From Sphingosinicella sp. BN140058 (GTDB lineage: Bacteria; Pseudomonadota; Alphaproteobacteria; Sphingomonadales; Sphingomonadaceae): DNA of 64,000 nucleotides. The DNA lies in assembly GCF_004135585.1 (NCBI RefSeq), contig NZ_CP035501.1, positions 5,651,501-5,715,500 of the forward strand. The letters run 5' to 3'. Both the position numbers and the translations under genes were made by a program. Shown here one piece after another: positions 26,853 through 36,180 of this stretch. A model generated the notes under the pieces. That model made no database searches, was not told the origin of the DNA, and saw only the letters and a program-made list of their open reading frames with translations. The first letter of the stretch is position 1. Each line of letters opens with the position of its first letter.

Positions 26853-27845
26853 ATGGCAAGTTCAGCAAGCGGCCCGACCCTGATGGGCGTCGATGTGTTG
26901 ACGGTGGCGACGTTCCTCGCCGCCATCGCCACCTTCGCCGTGTTCGTCGCGATCTATGCCGCGACCACCGTCAAGGATCCGATGGCCAAGCGCGTCAAGG
27001 CGCTGAATGCCCGTCGCGAACAGCTGAAAGCCGGCATCACCAGCACGTCCAACAAGCGCCGCCGGTCGATCACCAACAAGAACGAGATGGCGGACAAGGT
27101 CCGCAGCCTCCTGGGCTCGCTGAAGATGCTCCAGGACGAGCAGATCAAGATCGCGCAGAAGAAGCTGATGCAGGCCGGCATCCGCTCCAAGGATCTCGCC
27201 TTCGTCGTGATCTTCGCCCGCTTCGTGATGCCCCTGGTGTTCGGCACCGTGATCATCGTCGGCGTCTATCTGCTCGATTGGTTCCCCGATTGGGGTCCGG
27301 TGAAGCGCTACGGCCTCGTCGCCGGCACCCTCATCTTCTCCTACAAAGCCCCCGACATCTGGCTGAAGAACAAGATCAACAAGCGCTCGACCGCGATCCG
27401 CAAGGGCCTCCCGGATGCGCTTGATCTGCTCGTCATCTGCGCCGAAGCCGGCCTCACCGTCGACGCCGCCTTCAACCGGGTCGCGCGCGAGCTCGGCAAA
27501 GCCTATCCGGAACTCGGCGACGAGTTCGCGCTGACCTCGATCGAGCTCGGCTTCCTCACCGATCGGCGGTCCGCCTTTGAGAACTTGGCCAACCGCATCG
27601 ATCTCGAAGCGGTGCGCGGCGTGGTCACCACCATGATCCAGACGGAGAAATACGGCACCCCGCTCGCCAGTGCGCTGCGCGTGCTCTCGGCGGAATTCCG
27701 CAACGACCGAATGATGCGCGCCGAAGAGAAAGCCGCCCGGCTTCCGGCAATCATGACGGTGCCGCTGATCCTGTTCATTCTGCCGGTGCTGTTCATCGTG
27801 ATCCTGGGCCCGGCCGCCTGCTCGATCTCCGACTCCCTGCTCTAA
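26853..27845 (+). CDS. tadC: Tad pilus inner-membrane platform protein TadC
   Basis: A 330-residue T2SSF-domain membrane protein paired with TadB. An N-terminal helix (LTVATFLAAIATFAVFVAIYA) is followed by the second pair of helices and the T2SSF domain (LPDALDLLVICAEAGLTVDAAF, ASALRVLSAEFR). A final hydrophobic segment (LILFILPVLFIVILGP) closes the protein. It lies 13 bp after tadB and is the last recognisable Tad gene here; tadD, tadE/F-type pseudopilins and the Flp pilin are not in the window. Confidence 0.94.
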   Translation: MASSASGPTLMGVDVLTVATFLAAIATFAVFVAIYAATTVKDPMAKRVKALNARREQLKAGITSTSNKRRRSITNKNEMADKVRSLLGSLKMLQDEQIKIAQKKLMQAGIRSKDLAFVVIFARFVMPLVFGTVIIVGVYLLDWFPDWGPVKRYGLVAGTLIFSYKAPDIWLKNKINKRSTAIRKGLPDALDLLVICAEAGLTVDAAFNRVARELGKAYPELGDEFALTSIELGFLTDRRSAFENLANRIDLEAVRGVVTTMIQTEKYGTPLASALRVLSAEFRNDRMMRAEEKAARLPAIMTVPLILFILPVLFIVILGPAACSISDSLL

Positions 27846-27973
27846 CGAGGACGTTGCAAGGAGCGGCACTCGGCAATCGCGCGCGTCCGCTTCTCAGAAC
27901 GGCACGGGTGCGGAACAACCTGCCTGCTCGCCCATTGAGCCCTCGGTCGCCCTGTTGAGACGAGGAGCCTTCG

Positions 27974-28222
27974 GTGAACGCCGTCAGCTATAACGAATGG
28001 GTTCTCTACATCCTGATCTTCCTGCTCGGGCTCGTCGTCGGCATGGCGCTGATGGCGGGCGGCAAGTGGAAGCGCCGCTATCGCGAGGAAGTGCGCGCGC
28101 GTCAGGATCTTGAGGTCGAGAACAAACGGCTGCGCGCCCAGGAAGTGGAGATGGGCACGCTCCGCCAGGCCGCTGCGCGCGACGAAGCACGGCGGCACGT
28201 CGACGGCCCGGGACCGCTCTGA
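27974..28222 (+). CDS. Small membrane-anchored coiled-coil protein (82 aa)
   Basis: An 82-residue protein with one N-terminal membrane helix (EWVLYILIFLLGLVVGMALMA) and a charged, probably coiled-coil tail (RYREEVRARQDLEVENKRLR). The GTG start at 27974 has a GGAG ribosome site 6 bp upstream. It follows tadC at 128 bp and precedes the MlaD gene at 92 bp. Function is unknown; the layout, one helix plus a coiled coil, suits a membrane tether. Confidence 0.72.
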   Translation: MNAVSYNEWVLYILIFLLGLVVGMALMAGGKWKRRYREEVRARQDLEVENKRLRAQEVEMGTLRQAAARDEARRHVDGPGPL

Positions 28223-28314
28223 TCGCGCTTTCCGGTCGATCCGTTGCAGCGAAGGTCTGGCGCTCGCCCCGCGCCTGATGTTAGGCCTGCGCTTCCCGTA
28301 TCGGCGAGAAACAC

Positions 28315-29259
28315 TTGGAAACGCGCTCCCACATTCTCCTGGTCTCGCTGGTCGTGCTCGGCGTCTTCTCCGCGCTCGTCGCCTTCGTGATGTGGATCAC
28401 GCCCGACGATCCCCGCAAGGGCCGCCAATATGACATCCTGTTCGATCAGTCCGTCTCGGGCCTGGTGGAAGGATCCTCGGTGACCTTTGCCGGGATCCCC
28501 GTGGGCCGGGTTCAGTCGATCGGGCTCGAGCCCGGCAAGCCCGATCTCGTCCGAGTTCGGATCGCGATCACCGACAAGGAATTGCCGATCATCGAAGGCA
28601 CCCGCGCCGCGCTGAACGGCGATCTCGTCTTCGGCAGCGCCTTGATCAGCCTCGATGCTCCCCGGGGCTCCGGCCAGCCGATCCGGTTGAATACGGAGGG
28701 CGTCGGCCTCATCCCCGCGAAAAATGCTGGTCTTGGGGAACTGGTCAGCGATCCGGGGCCGATGGTGGAACGTATCTCCCGCGGCACCGACATGCTGCTG
28801 GAACTCACCTCGCCCCAGGGACAGCGTGAGATCTCCGCTCGGCTCGACGCGACCGTGAAGAGCACCAGCGTGCTTGCCCAGCAATCCGCGACGATCGACC
28901 GCCAGATCGCCGCCTCTCGCGCAACGCTGAAGGACACGACGAGGATGGCCGCCGATTACGCGAAGCGCGCTGACGCGATCGAGCAGAAGCTCGACCGGCA
29001 GGGAAGCGCCACGCTCCGCCAGCTTCGCCAATCCTCGGCAGATGCACGCGCTACCCTGCGGAGCCTCGACCAGCGCCTCGACGCCACTCGGCCCTCCGTA
29101 CAAAGCCTCTCCACCCGCAGCGCCGACCTCGGCACCAAGGTTCGCGACCTGCGGTCGACGGTCGCCAATGTCCGGACCGGCATCGAACAGGTGGAGGAAG
29201 GCGGGCTCGGCAGCCTCGCAGCGCCCCCTGCCTTGCCGGACTACAAGCCCAAGGACTGA
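28315..29259 (+). CDS. MCE / MlaD-family lipid transport protein
   Basis: A 314-residue protein with one N-terminal membrane helix (ILLVSLVVLGVFSALVAFVMW) and an MCE domain at about 35-115 (YDILFDQSVSGLVEGSSVTFAGIPVGRV). A long helical, coiled-coil C-terminal region rich in Ala, Arg and Gln follows. MCE proteins form hexameric periplasmic rings that bind phospholipids with an ABC transporter (MlaE/MlaF). Those partners are not adjacent, so this copy is an orphan here. The start is a TTG at 28315; a clear alternative is not seen. Confidence 0.88.
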   Translation: METRSHILLVSLVVLGVFSALVAFVMWITPDDPRKGRQYDILFDQSVSGLVEGSSVTFAGIPVGRVQSIGLEPGKPDLVRVRIAITDKELPIIEGTRAALNGDLVFGSALISLDAPRGSGQPIRLNTEGVGLIPAKNAGLGELVSDPGPMVERISRGTDMLLELTSPQGQREISARLDATVKSTSVLAQQSATIDRQIAASRATLKDTTRMAADYAKRADAIEQKLDRQGSATLRQLRQSSADARATLRSLDQRLDATRPSVQSLSTRSADLGTKVRDLRSTVANVRTGIEQVEEGGLGSLAAPPALPDYKPKD

Positions 29260-29299
29260 CGCCGAACGGGCCCGAGCGCCGATCAGCGCGCTGTAGGGA

Positions 29300-31987
29300 T
29301 CAAAGTCCGAGCGCTTCCCGAGACCGAACGTGCCGCAGCGCCGATTGTGCCGCCGCCAGCCGCGCGATCGGCACGCGGTATGGCGAGGCCGAGACGTAAT
29401 CGAGGCCGGTGCGCTCGCAGAAATCGATCGAGGTCGGGTCACCGCCATGTTCGCCGCAGATGCCGAGCTTGAGATCGGCCTTGACCAGCCGGCCGCGCTC
29501 GGCGGCAAGCGAGATGAGCTGGCCGACGCCCTCTTCGTCGATGCTGACGAAGGGATCCCGCTCGAAGATGCCCTTCTCGACATAGGTGGTGAGGAACCGG
29601 CCGGCGTCGTCCCGGCTGACGCCGAGCGTCGTCTGGGTCAGATCGTTGGTGCCGAAGCTGAAGAAGTGCGCTTCCTCGGCAATCTGGCCGGCGAGCAGGG
29701 CGGCACGCGGAAGTTCGATCATCGTGCCGACGCGATAGTCGACGCTGGTGCCGAGTTCGTCGAACACCGCCGTGGCGGTGCGTTCGATCAGCTCTCGGAT
29801 GATCCGCAATTCCGCGCGGGTGCCGACCAACGGCACCATCACCTCGGGGATAGGCGCCTCGCCGGTCTCCGCCGCAACCGCGGCGGCCGCCTCGAAGATC
29901 GCCCGCGCCTGCATCTCGTAGATTTCGGGATAGGTGATGCCAAGCCGGCAGCCGCGATGCCCGAGCATCGGGTTGAACTCGTGCAGTTCGCTCACCCGCC
30001 GCTTCAGCAGCTCCGGCGTGATCCCGATCGTCGCGGCGACGTCGTCGGATTCCTCCTCACCATGCGGCAGGAATTCGTGAAGCGGCGGATCGAGCAGACG
30101 GATGGTGACTGGAAGGCCTGCCATGATCCGGAAGATCTCCTCGAAATCGCCCCGTTGCTCGGGAAGGAGCTTGGCCAGCGCGGACCGGCGCCCAGCCTCG
30201 TCTTCCGCGAGGATCATCTGCCGCACGGCGGTGATCCGGCCGGCATCGAAGAACATGTGCTCGGTCCGGCAAAGGCCGACGCCTTCCGCTCCGAATTCGC
30301 GCGCCGTTCGGCAATCGGCAGGGGTTTCGGCATTGGTCCTGACCCGAAGCCGCCGAACCTTGTCCGCCCACACCATCAGCGTCCCGAAATCACCGACCAG
30401 CTCGGGCTGGACGGTGGCGACTTCGCCGAGCATCACTTCGCCGGAGGCGCCGTCGATCGTGATCGTCTCGCCCTCGCGCACCTCGACGCCGCCGACGCGC
30501 ATCAGCCGCCGGGCATAATCGATCGACACCGATCCGGCGCCGCTCACGCAGGGGCGGCCCATGCCGCGTGCGACCACGGCCGCGTGGCTGGTCATGCCGC
30601 CGCGCGCGGTGAGGATGCCCTGGGCCGCGTGCATGCCGTGAATATCTTCCGGCGAGGTCTCGACGCGGACCAGGATCACCTTCTCGCCCAAACCGGCCCG
30701 CTTCTCGGCGCTGTCCGCATCGAACACGGCCGCCCCCGATGCGGCGCCCGGCGACGCCGGCAGCCCCTTGGCGATGACGTTGCGCTCGGCCGCGGGATCG
30801 AGCGTCGGGTGGAGAAGCTGATCGAGCGCGGCGGGATCGATCCGCAACACCGCCTCCTCCTCCGAGATCAGCCCCTCGCCCGCCATCTCGACCGCGATGC
30901 GGAGCGCCGCACGGGCGGTGCGCTTGCCCGACCGGGTCTGCAGCATGAACAATTTGCCGCGCTCGACGGTGAACTCGATGTCCTGCATGTCGCGATAATG
31001 GCCCTCGAGCAGATCGAAGACCCGGGCTAGCTCCGCATACACTTCGGGCATCGATTCCTCCATCGATGCGGCCTTGGCGCCGGCGCTCTCACGCGCGGTT
31101 TTGGTCAGATATTGCGGCGTGCGGATGCCGGCAACGACGTCTTCTCCCTGCGCGTTGATCAGATATTCGCCATAATAAGCGCGCTCGCCGGTCGACGGAT
31201 TGCGCGTGAAGGCGACGCCCGTGGCCGAGGTCTCGCCCATATTGCCGAACACCATCGCCTGGACGTTGACCGCGGTGCCCCAATCGCCCGGGATCGCATT
31301 GAGCCGCCGGTAGACCTTCGCGCGTTCCGACTGCCAGGATCCGAACACCGCACCGACGGCGCCCCACAATTGCTCATGGACGTCCTGCGGGAACGGGCGG
31401 CCGAGCTCCTCTTCGACCAGTTCCTTGTAGCGGATGGTCAGCCGGCGCCAGTCTTCGGCGGCGAGATCGGTGTCGAGGTGGACCCCGCGATCTTCCTTGG
31501 CGATCTCCAGTGCTTCCTCGAAGCGGCCATGATCGAGGCCGAGCACGACGTCCGAATACATCTGGATGAAGCGCCGATAGCTGTCCCAGGCGAAGCGCGC
31601 ATCGCCCGCGATCGCGGCGAGACCCTCGACCGTCTCGTCGTTGAGGCCGAGGTTGAGCACGGTGTCCATCATGCCGGGCATCGACACCCGCGCGCCTGAA
31701 CGGACCGAGACCAGCAGCGGATCCGAAACGTCGCCGAACCTCTTGCCGGTGATCCCTTCGATATGGGCGAGGCCGTTCGAAACTTCCTCGCGAAGGCTGT
31801 CCGGGAAGCGCTCGCCCTCGGCATAATAACGCGTGCACATTACCGTCGAGATGGTGAAGCCCGGCGGCACCGGCAGGCCGATCGAGGCCATCTCCGCAAG
31901 GTTCGCGCCCTTGCCGCCGAGCAGGTTCTTGTCGCCCTTGCCGCCGTCCGAAACGCCGCCTCCGAACCGGTACACGTACTGCGTCAT
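29300..31987 (-). CDS. ppdK: Pyruvate, phosphate dikinase
   Basis: An 895-residue enzyme that interconverts pyruvate and phosphoenolpyruvate using ATP and phosphate. The N-terminal nucleotide domain starts GGKGANLAEMASIGLPVPPGF. The swivelling phosphohistidine domain has the signature GGMTSHAAVVARGMG, with the catalytic His. The C-terminal TIM-barrel has FGTNDLTQTTLG and the active Cys in ICGEHGGDP. Length is typical for bacterial PPDK. It follows glyS by 79 bp on the same strand, and the glyQ-glyS-ppdK order may form one transcript. Confidence 0.98.
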   Translation of the reverse strand: MTQYVYRFGGGVSDGGKGDKNLLGGKGANLAEMASIGLPVPPGFTISTVMCTRYYAEGERFPDSLREEVSNGLAHIEGITGKRFGDVSDPLLVSVRSGARVSMPGMMDTVLNLGLNDETVEGLAAIAGDARFAWDSYRRFIQMYSDVVLGLDHGRFEEALEIAKEDRGVHLDTDLAAEDWRRLTIRYKELVEEELGRPFPQDVHEQLWGAVGAVFGSWQSERAKVYRRLNAIPGDWGTAVNVQAMVFGNMGETSATGVAFTRNPSTGERAYYGEYLINAQGEDVVAGIRTPQYLTKTARESAGAKAASMEESMPEVYAELARVFDLLEGHYRDMQDIEFTVERGKLFMLQTRSGKRTARAALRIAVEMAGEGLISEEEAVLRIDPAALDQLLHPTLDPAAERNVIAKGLPASPGAASGAAVFDADSAEKRAGLGEKVILVRVETSPEDIHGMHAAQGILTARGGMTSHAAVVARGMGRPCVSGAGSVSIDYARRLMRVGGVEVREGETITIDGASGEVMLGEVATVQPELVGDFGTLMVWADKVRRLRVRTNAETPADCRTAREFGAEGVGLCRTEHMFFDAGRITAVRQMILAEDEAGRRSALAKLLPEQRGDFEEIFRIMAGLPVTIRLLDPPLHEFLPHGEEESDDVAATIGITPELLKRRVSELHEFNPMLGHRGCRLGITYPEIYEMQARAIFEAAAAVAAETGEAPIPEVMVPLVGTRAELRIIRELIERTATAVFDELGTSVDYRVGTMIELPRAALLAGQIAEEAHFFSFGTNDLTQTTLGVSRDDAGRFLTTYVEKGIFERDPFVSIDEEGVGQLISLAAERGRLVKADLKLGICGEHGGDPTSIDFCERTGLDYVSASPYRVPIARLAAAQSALRHVRSREALGL

Positions 31988-32066
31988 TGCCAGCCTTCCT
32001 TGTCTGCCCGCGCATCCATGGGGACGGTGCGGGATCGTCTGCTGTTCTTGAACGGCGGGCGGCGCG

Positions 32067-34193
32067 TCAGCCCTCGATCTTCGAGAAATCGGCGACCTGG
32101 TGCACCGCGTCGCGCATCCGCGCGAGAAGATCGAGCCGCGCTTCGCGTTTCACCGGATCGGGATCGTTGACGGTGACCTTGTCGAAGAAGGCGTCGACCG
32201 GCGCCCGCAGCGATGCCAGCGCGGCCATCGCGCCTTCGAAATCCTCCGCCTCGATTGCAGCCTGCGCCTGCGGCGCGGCCGCATCGATCGCGTCGATCAG
32301 AACGGCTTCCTCGGGCTCCGGCGCATAGGCGATCGGGTGCCGCTGGTTGAACGCGGCGACCGCCTCGGCGAGCTGCGGATCGTCGACCAGGACCAGAGGA
32401 TCCTCCTCGCCGGTCTGCGGGATCGACTCGTTCTCCGGTCCGGCCATCGCCCGCGACGCTGCGCCCCACCCCTCCTTCTTGAGGATGTTGGCGGCACGCT
32501 TGTAGCCGGCCAGGAGGTCGGCGCCCTCGCCCGTCTCGACGAACGATTGCAGCGCTTTCACCCGCGCGAGCAGCCGGACGAGATCGTCCTCGCCGCCGAG
32601 CGCGAATACCGCATCGATGAGGTCGTGGCGCACGCCGGCTTCGCGCTGCTGCACCTTCAGCCGATCGGCGAAGAACGCGATCAGCTCGTCCACGTCGGCT
32701 TTCGTCTCCGCAAGGCCAAGCGCCTCGCGCAAGTTCAGCCGGGTGCCGTTGCTGAGGATCGTCTGGATGATCGACAAGGCCGCCCTCCGCAACGCGAACG
32801 GATCCTTGGACCCGGTCGGCCGGATACCGCGCGCGAAGAAGGCGCTCAGCGTGTCGATGCGGTCGGCCAGCGCCACGCAAGCCGGAATGCAGCCTTCGAC
32901 CGCAGGCACATATTGCTGCGTGAGCGCGGACACGGTGCCCGGCTTCTCGCCCGCCTTCTCCGCATAATAGCCGCCCATCACGCCCTGGAGTTCCGGGAAT
33001 TCGCCGACCATCGCGGTGGCGAGATCGGCCTTGGCGAGCAGGCCGGCGCGCCGTGCCGTCTCGGGGTCGCGCTCGGGGAACCATCTCCGGCAGATCTCCG
33101 CTGCAAGCGCCCCGATCCGGTCCGCTTTTGCGCGCAGGCTGCCCATGCCTTCGTAGAACAGCATGTCTTCGAGCTTGGGAAGGAAGCTTTCCAGCGGCTG
33201 CTTGAGATCCTGCTCCCAGAAGAATTTGGCGTCGGACAGACGGGCGGCGAGCACCTTCTGATTGCCTTCGACGATCGATGCGCCGCCGTCGGAAGCCTCG
33301 ATATTGGCCGTGCAGACGAAGTTCGGCGCAAGCCGGCCGGCGGCATCGATGCAGGCGAAATATTTCTGGTTGGTGCGCATGGTGAGCTGGATCACCTCGC
33401 GCGGGACTTCGAGAAAAGCAGGGTCGAAGCGGCCGAGCAGCGGCATCGGCCATTCGGTCAGGCCGGCATTTTCGGCAAGCAGGCCTTCATCCTCGACCAG
33501 GCTCAGCCCTTCGGCGGCGGCGGCAGCGCGCGCGCCGTCTTCGATGATGCGCCGGCGCTCCGCCGCATCGACGATGACGTGGCAGGCGCGCAGTTTCTCG
33601 ACATAATCGTTGGCGCTGCCGATCGTGATGATGCCGGGATGGTGGAAGCGATGGCCGACCGTCGCTGCGCCCGACGCCACGCCGGCAATATCGAACTCGA
33701 CGATGTCTTCGCCGAACAAGGCGACGATGCCCTGCAAGGGGCGTACCCAGCGCAGGCTCTCGGTCGAGGCCGAAGCGGCACCCCAGCGCATCGATTTCGG
33801 CCAGGGAAAGGCGCGCACGATCGCCGGCACCGCTTCGGCGAGCAATGCGGCGGTGGCCCGCCCCGGCCTGTCGATCACCGCGAACAGCACACCGTCGCGG
33901 TCGACCAGTTGCTCGCGGGAGAGGCCCGTCTTGCGCAGGAAGCCTTCGAGCGCCTGCGGCGGCGCGCTGGTCCGCGGACCCTTCACCTCTTCCTGGACGG
34001 CCGCGGTCTCGGCCGGAAGGTTGCGGGCGATCAGCGCCAGCCGCCGGGGCGTCGCATAGCTCTCGATCGCTTCGGCCTTGAGGCCGGCGGCGGCGAGCTG
34101 CTCCGCGAACAGGCGAGCAAGGTCGGCGGAGGCCTTGGCCTGCATCCGCGCCGGAATTTCCTCGGACAGGAGCTCGAGCAGGAAATCGGCCAT
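32067..34193 (-). CDS. glyS: Glycine-tRNA ligase beta subunit
   Basis: A 708-residue beta subunit of the heterotetrameric glycyl-tRNA synthetase, responsible for tRNA binding. It begins [18 protein letters not shown] and contains FPKSMRWG-type sequence (PWPKSMRWGA) and a long central region ending with a DALR-like helical domain. The ATG at 34193 overlaps the glyQ stop by one base (TGATG), which fixes the start; an in-frame upstream extension lies inside glyQ. It needs the alpha subunit from glyQ. Confidence 0.97.
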   Translation of the reverse strand: MADFLLELLSEEIPARMQAKASADLARLFAEQLAAAGLKAEAIESYATPRRLALIARNLPAETAAVQEEVKGPRTSAPPQALEGFLRKTGLSREQLVDRDGVLFAVIDRPGRATAALLAEAVPAIVRAFPWPKSMRWGAASASTESLRWVRPLQGIVALFGEDIVEFDIAGVASGAATVGHRFHHPGIITIGSANDYVEKLRACHVIVDAAERRRIIEDGARAAAAAEGLSLVEDEGLLAENAGLTEWPMPLLGRFDPAFLEVPREVIQLTMRTNQKYFACIDAAGRLAPNFVCTANIEASDGGASIVEGNQKVLAARLSDAKFFWEQDLKQPLESFLPKLEDMLFYEGMGSLRAKADRIGALAAEICRRWFPERDPETARRAGLLAKADLATAMVGEFPELQGVMGGYYAEKAGEKPGTVSALTQQYVPAVEGCIPACVALADRIDTLSAFFARGIRPTGSKDPFALRRAALSIIQTILSNGTRLNLREALGLAETKADVDELIAFFADRLKVQQREAGVRHDLIDAVFALGGEDDLVRLLARVKALQSFVETGEGADLLAGYKRAANILKKEGWGAASRAMAGPENESIPQTGEEDPLVLVDDPQLAEAVAAFNQRHPIAYAPEPEEAVLIDAIDAAAPQAQAAIEAEDFEGAMAALASLRAPVDAFFDKVTVNDPDPVKREARLDLLARMRDAVHQVADFSKIEG

Positions 34194-35059
34194 CACGCCG
34201 CCCATCCGTTCTTTTCCATCCAGGCCTGGCATGCACCCTTCGCGAGATCGCGAACGCGGCCGATATAGGCCTGGCGCTCGGCGACCGAGATTACCCCGCG
34301 AGCCTGGAGCGTGTTGAAGATGTGGCTCGCCTTGATCGCTTCATCATAGGCGGGCAGCGGCAGCTTCGCCTCGATGCAGCGGGCGCTTTCCTCGGCCGCA
34401 TCCTTGAACCAGCGGAACAGCGTCTCGGTGTTGGCGACCTCGAAATTATAGGCGCTGAACTGGCGCTCATTCTCGAGGAAGACGTCGCCGTAGCGGACCC
34501 CTTCATCGTTGAAGGCGAGATCGTAGACGTTGTCGACGCCCTGAATATACATCGCCAGTCGCTCGAGACCGTAGGTGAGCTCCCCTGCGACAGGCTTGCA
34601 ATCATAGCCGCCGACCTGCTGGAAGTAGGTGAATTGCGTCACCTCCATGCCATCGCACCAGACCTCCCAGCCGAGCCCCCAGGCGCCCAGCGTAGGGCTT
34701 TCCCAATCGTCCTCGACGAAGCGGATGTCGTGTCGGAGGGTGTCGATCCCGATCGCGCTCAGCGACCCCAGGTACAAGGCCTGGAGATCGGGCGGGCTCG
34801 GCTTCAGGATCACCTGATATTGGTAATAATGCTGCAGCCGGTTCGGATTCTCGCCGTAGCGGCCGTCGGTCGGACGCCGGCACGGCTGGACGTAGGCGGC
34901 CTTCCAGGGATTGGGGCCCAGCGCGCGCAGCGCCGTTGCCGGGTGGAAGGTTCCCGCCCCCATCTGGAGATCATAAGGCTGGAGGATGAGGCATCCCTGC
35001 CGGCTCCAATAATCATGGAGGGTGAGGATGAGCGTCTGGAAGCTGGGCGGCTTGTCCAC
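34193..35059 (-). CDS. glyQ: Glycine-tRNA ligase alpha subunit
   Basis: A 288-residue catalytic alpha subunit of glycyl-tRNA synthetase. The recognisable start is [20 protein letters not shown], followed by [17 protein letters not shown] and [20 protein letters not shown], all strongly conserved in GlyQ. I chose the GTG at 35059, directly before DKPPSFQ, which gives the usual length. Further upstream sequence in this frame is not conserved and no ATG is suitably placed. It is the first gene of glyQ-glyS-ppdK. Confidence 0.95.
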   Translation of the reverse strand: MDKPPSFQTLILTLHDYWSRQGCLILQPYDLQMGAGTFHPATALRALGPNPWKAAYVQPCRRPTDGRYGENPNRLQHYYQYQVILKPSPPDLQALYLGSLSAIGIDTLRHDIRFVEDDWESPTLGAWGLGWEVWCDGMEVTQFTYFQQVGGYDCKPVAGELTYGLERLAMYIQGVDNVYDLAFNDEGVRYGDVFLENERQFSAYNFEVANTETLFRWFKDAAEESARCIEAKLPLPAYDEAIKASHIFNTLQARGVISVAERQAYIGRVRDLAKGACQAWMEKNGWAA

Positions 35060-35208
35060 GTCGATCTGCTTCGCACCTGCAACAAAGAATGTTGATCTGC
35101 CTTGGCGCAAGCCCCGCGACCGGTCAAGGGAAGCGCTGGCGATTGACCGATCCGCAGCGAGGCTGCAGAGATCGCGCCGGCGGGAGCCTATTGGATGAGA
35201 GCGAGGGC

Positions 35209-36171
35209 ATGTCATTGAGGTCATGGCGAAACTTCGCGGTTGTCGGCATCGCCGCGGCGCTCGCCACCTCCGCCGCGGCAGCGCAGAGCAAGCCTTCGGG
35301 CGAGCCGGAGGTCGCACCGGCGGCGGAAAGGGCGCTGCCTGCCCCGGTCGTCCAGAATTATCAGCCCCGCCCTGCGATGTGGCTGCTCGAGGATGCCGAT
35401 ACCAAGATCTACCTGCTCGGGACGATCCACGTCCTGCCGCCGGGATTCCGCTGGCGCTCGCCTGCCATCGAGCGGGTGATCGCAGACGCCGACGAGCTCG
35501 TCCTCGAGACCTACCAGCAGGGCGAGGACGACATCCCGCCGGGAGCGGCGCAATTGTTCGCTCTCGACACGCCGCGGCCCATCCTCGGCCGGGTTCCGGC
35601 AGACAAGCGCACGGCCCTGGCGGAGGTGATCGCCGACGGCCCTCTGCCGATCGAGGCCTATGCCGGTCTGCGTACCTGGGCGGCGGCGCTGATGATCGGC
35701 ATGGGCGGTCTCCTCGAGGAATATGGCGTCGACGACGTTGACGATGCTCCCGGGGTCGAAGAGAAACTCGAAGCCGACTTCGAGGCTGCCGGCAAGCCGA
35801 TCGGGCAGATCGAGGATCCGCTGGCCGTACTCCAGAGCCTCAATGCGTTGCCGGAAGCGGCGCAGCAGGAATTGCTGCTCTCGTCGATCGAAGACGAAGC
35901 CGCAGGCGCCGACGGCGAAGAGACGGAGGACGACGATGCCTGGGCGCAGGGCAAGGCCGAAAGGCTGGCGGACAGTCTCGAGGGTCTGCCGCCGGCCTTG
36001 TTCGACGTCATGGTCCGGCGCCGCAATGCCGCCTGGACCGACTGGCTCGCCCGGCGCCTCGACAAGCCGGGAACGGTCCTGCTCGCGGTCGGCGCCGGCC
36101 ACCTGGCCGGCACAGAATCTGTGCAGACGATGTTGGAAGCGCGCGGTCTGCGCGTGAAACGGTTCGATTGA
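35209..36171 (+). CDS. TraB/GumN-family protein (copy 1)
   Basis: A 320-residue exported TraB/GumN-type protein. A signal peptide ([16 protein letters not shown]) is followed by the family's first motif [14 protein letters not shown], and the last motif [12 protein letters not shown] lies near the C-terminus. These paired His/Glu motifs suggest a metalloprotease-like fold (Tiki/TraB). An acidic insertion ([17 protein letters not shown]) near residue 230 sets it apart from copy 2. The ATG at 35209 was chosen for the GAGCGAGGG site before it and the signal peptide. A second copy begins 9 bp after its stop. Confidence 0.88.
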   Translation: MSLRSWRNFAVVGIAAALATSAAAAQSKPSGEPEVAPAAERALPAPVVQNYQPRPAMWLLEDADTKIYLLGTIHVLPPGFRWRSPAIERVIADADELVLETYQQGEDDIPPGAAQLFALDTPRPILGRVPADKRTALAEVIADGPLPIEAYAGLRTWAAALMIGMGGLLEEYGVDDVDDAPGVEEKLEADFEAAGKPIGQIEDPLAVLQSLNALPEAAQQELLLSSIEDEAAGADGEETEDDDAWAQGKAERLADSLEGLPPALFDVMVRRRNAAWTDWLARRLDKPGTVLLAVGAGHLAGTESVQTMLEARGLRVKRFD

Positions 36172-36180
36172 GGAGCGACT

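Noticed and set aside
32100..34268. A 722-codon open frame on the plus strand, antisense to glyS
   Set aside because: Same reasoning: glyS is certain on the other strand, and the product is Arg/Gly/Asp-rich without any motif.
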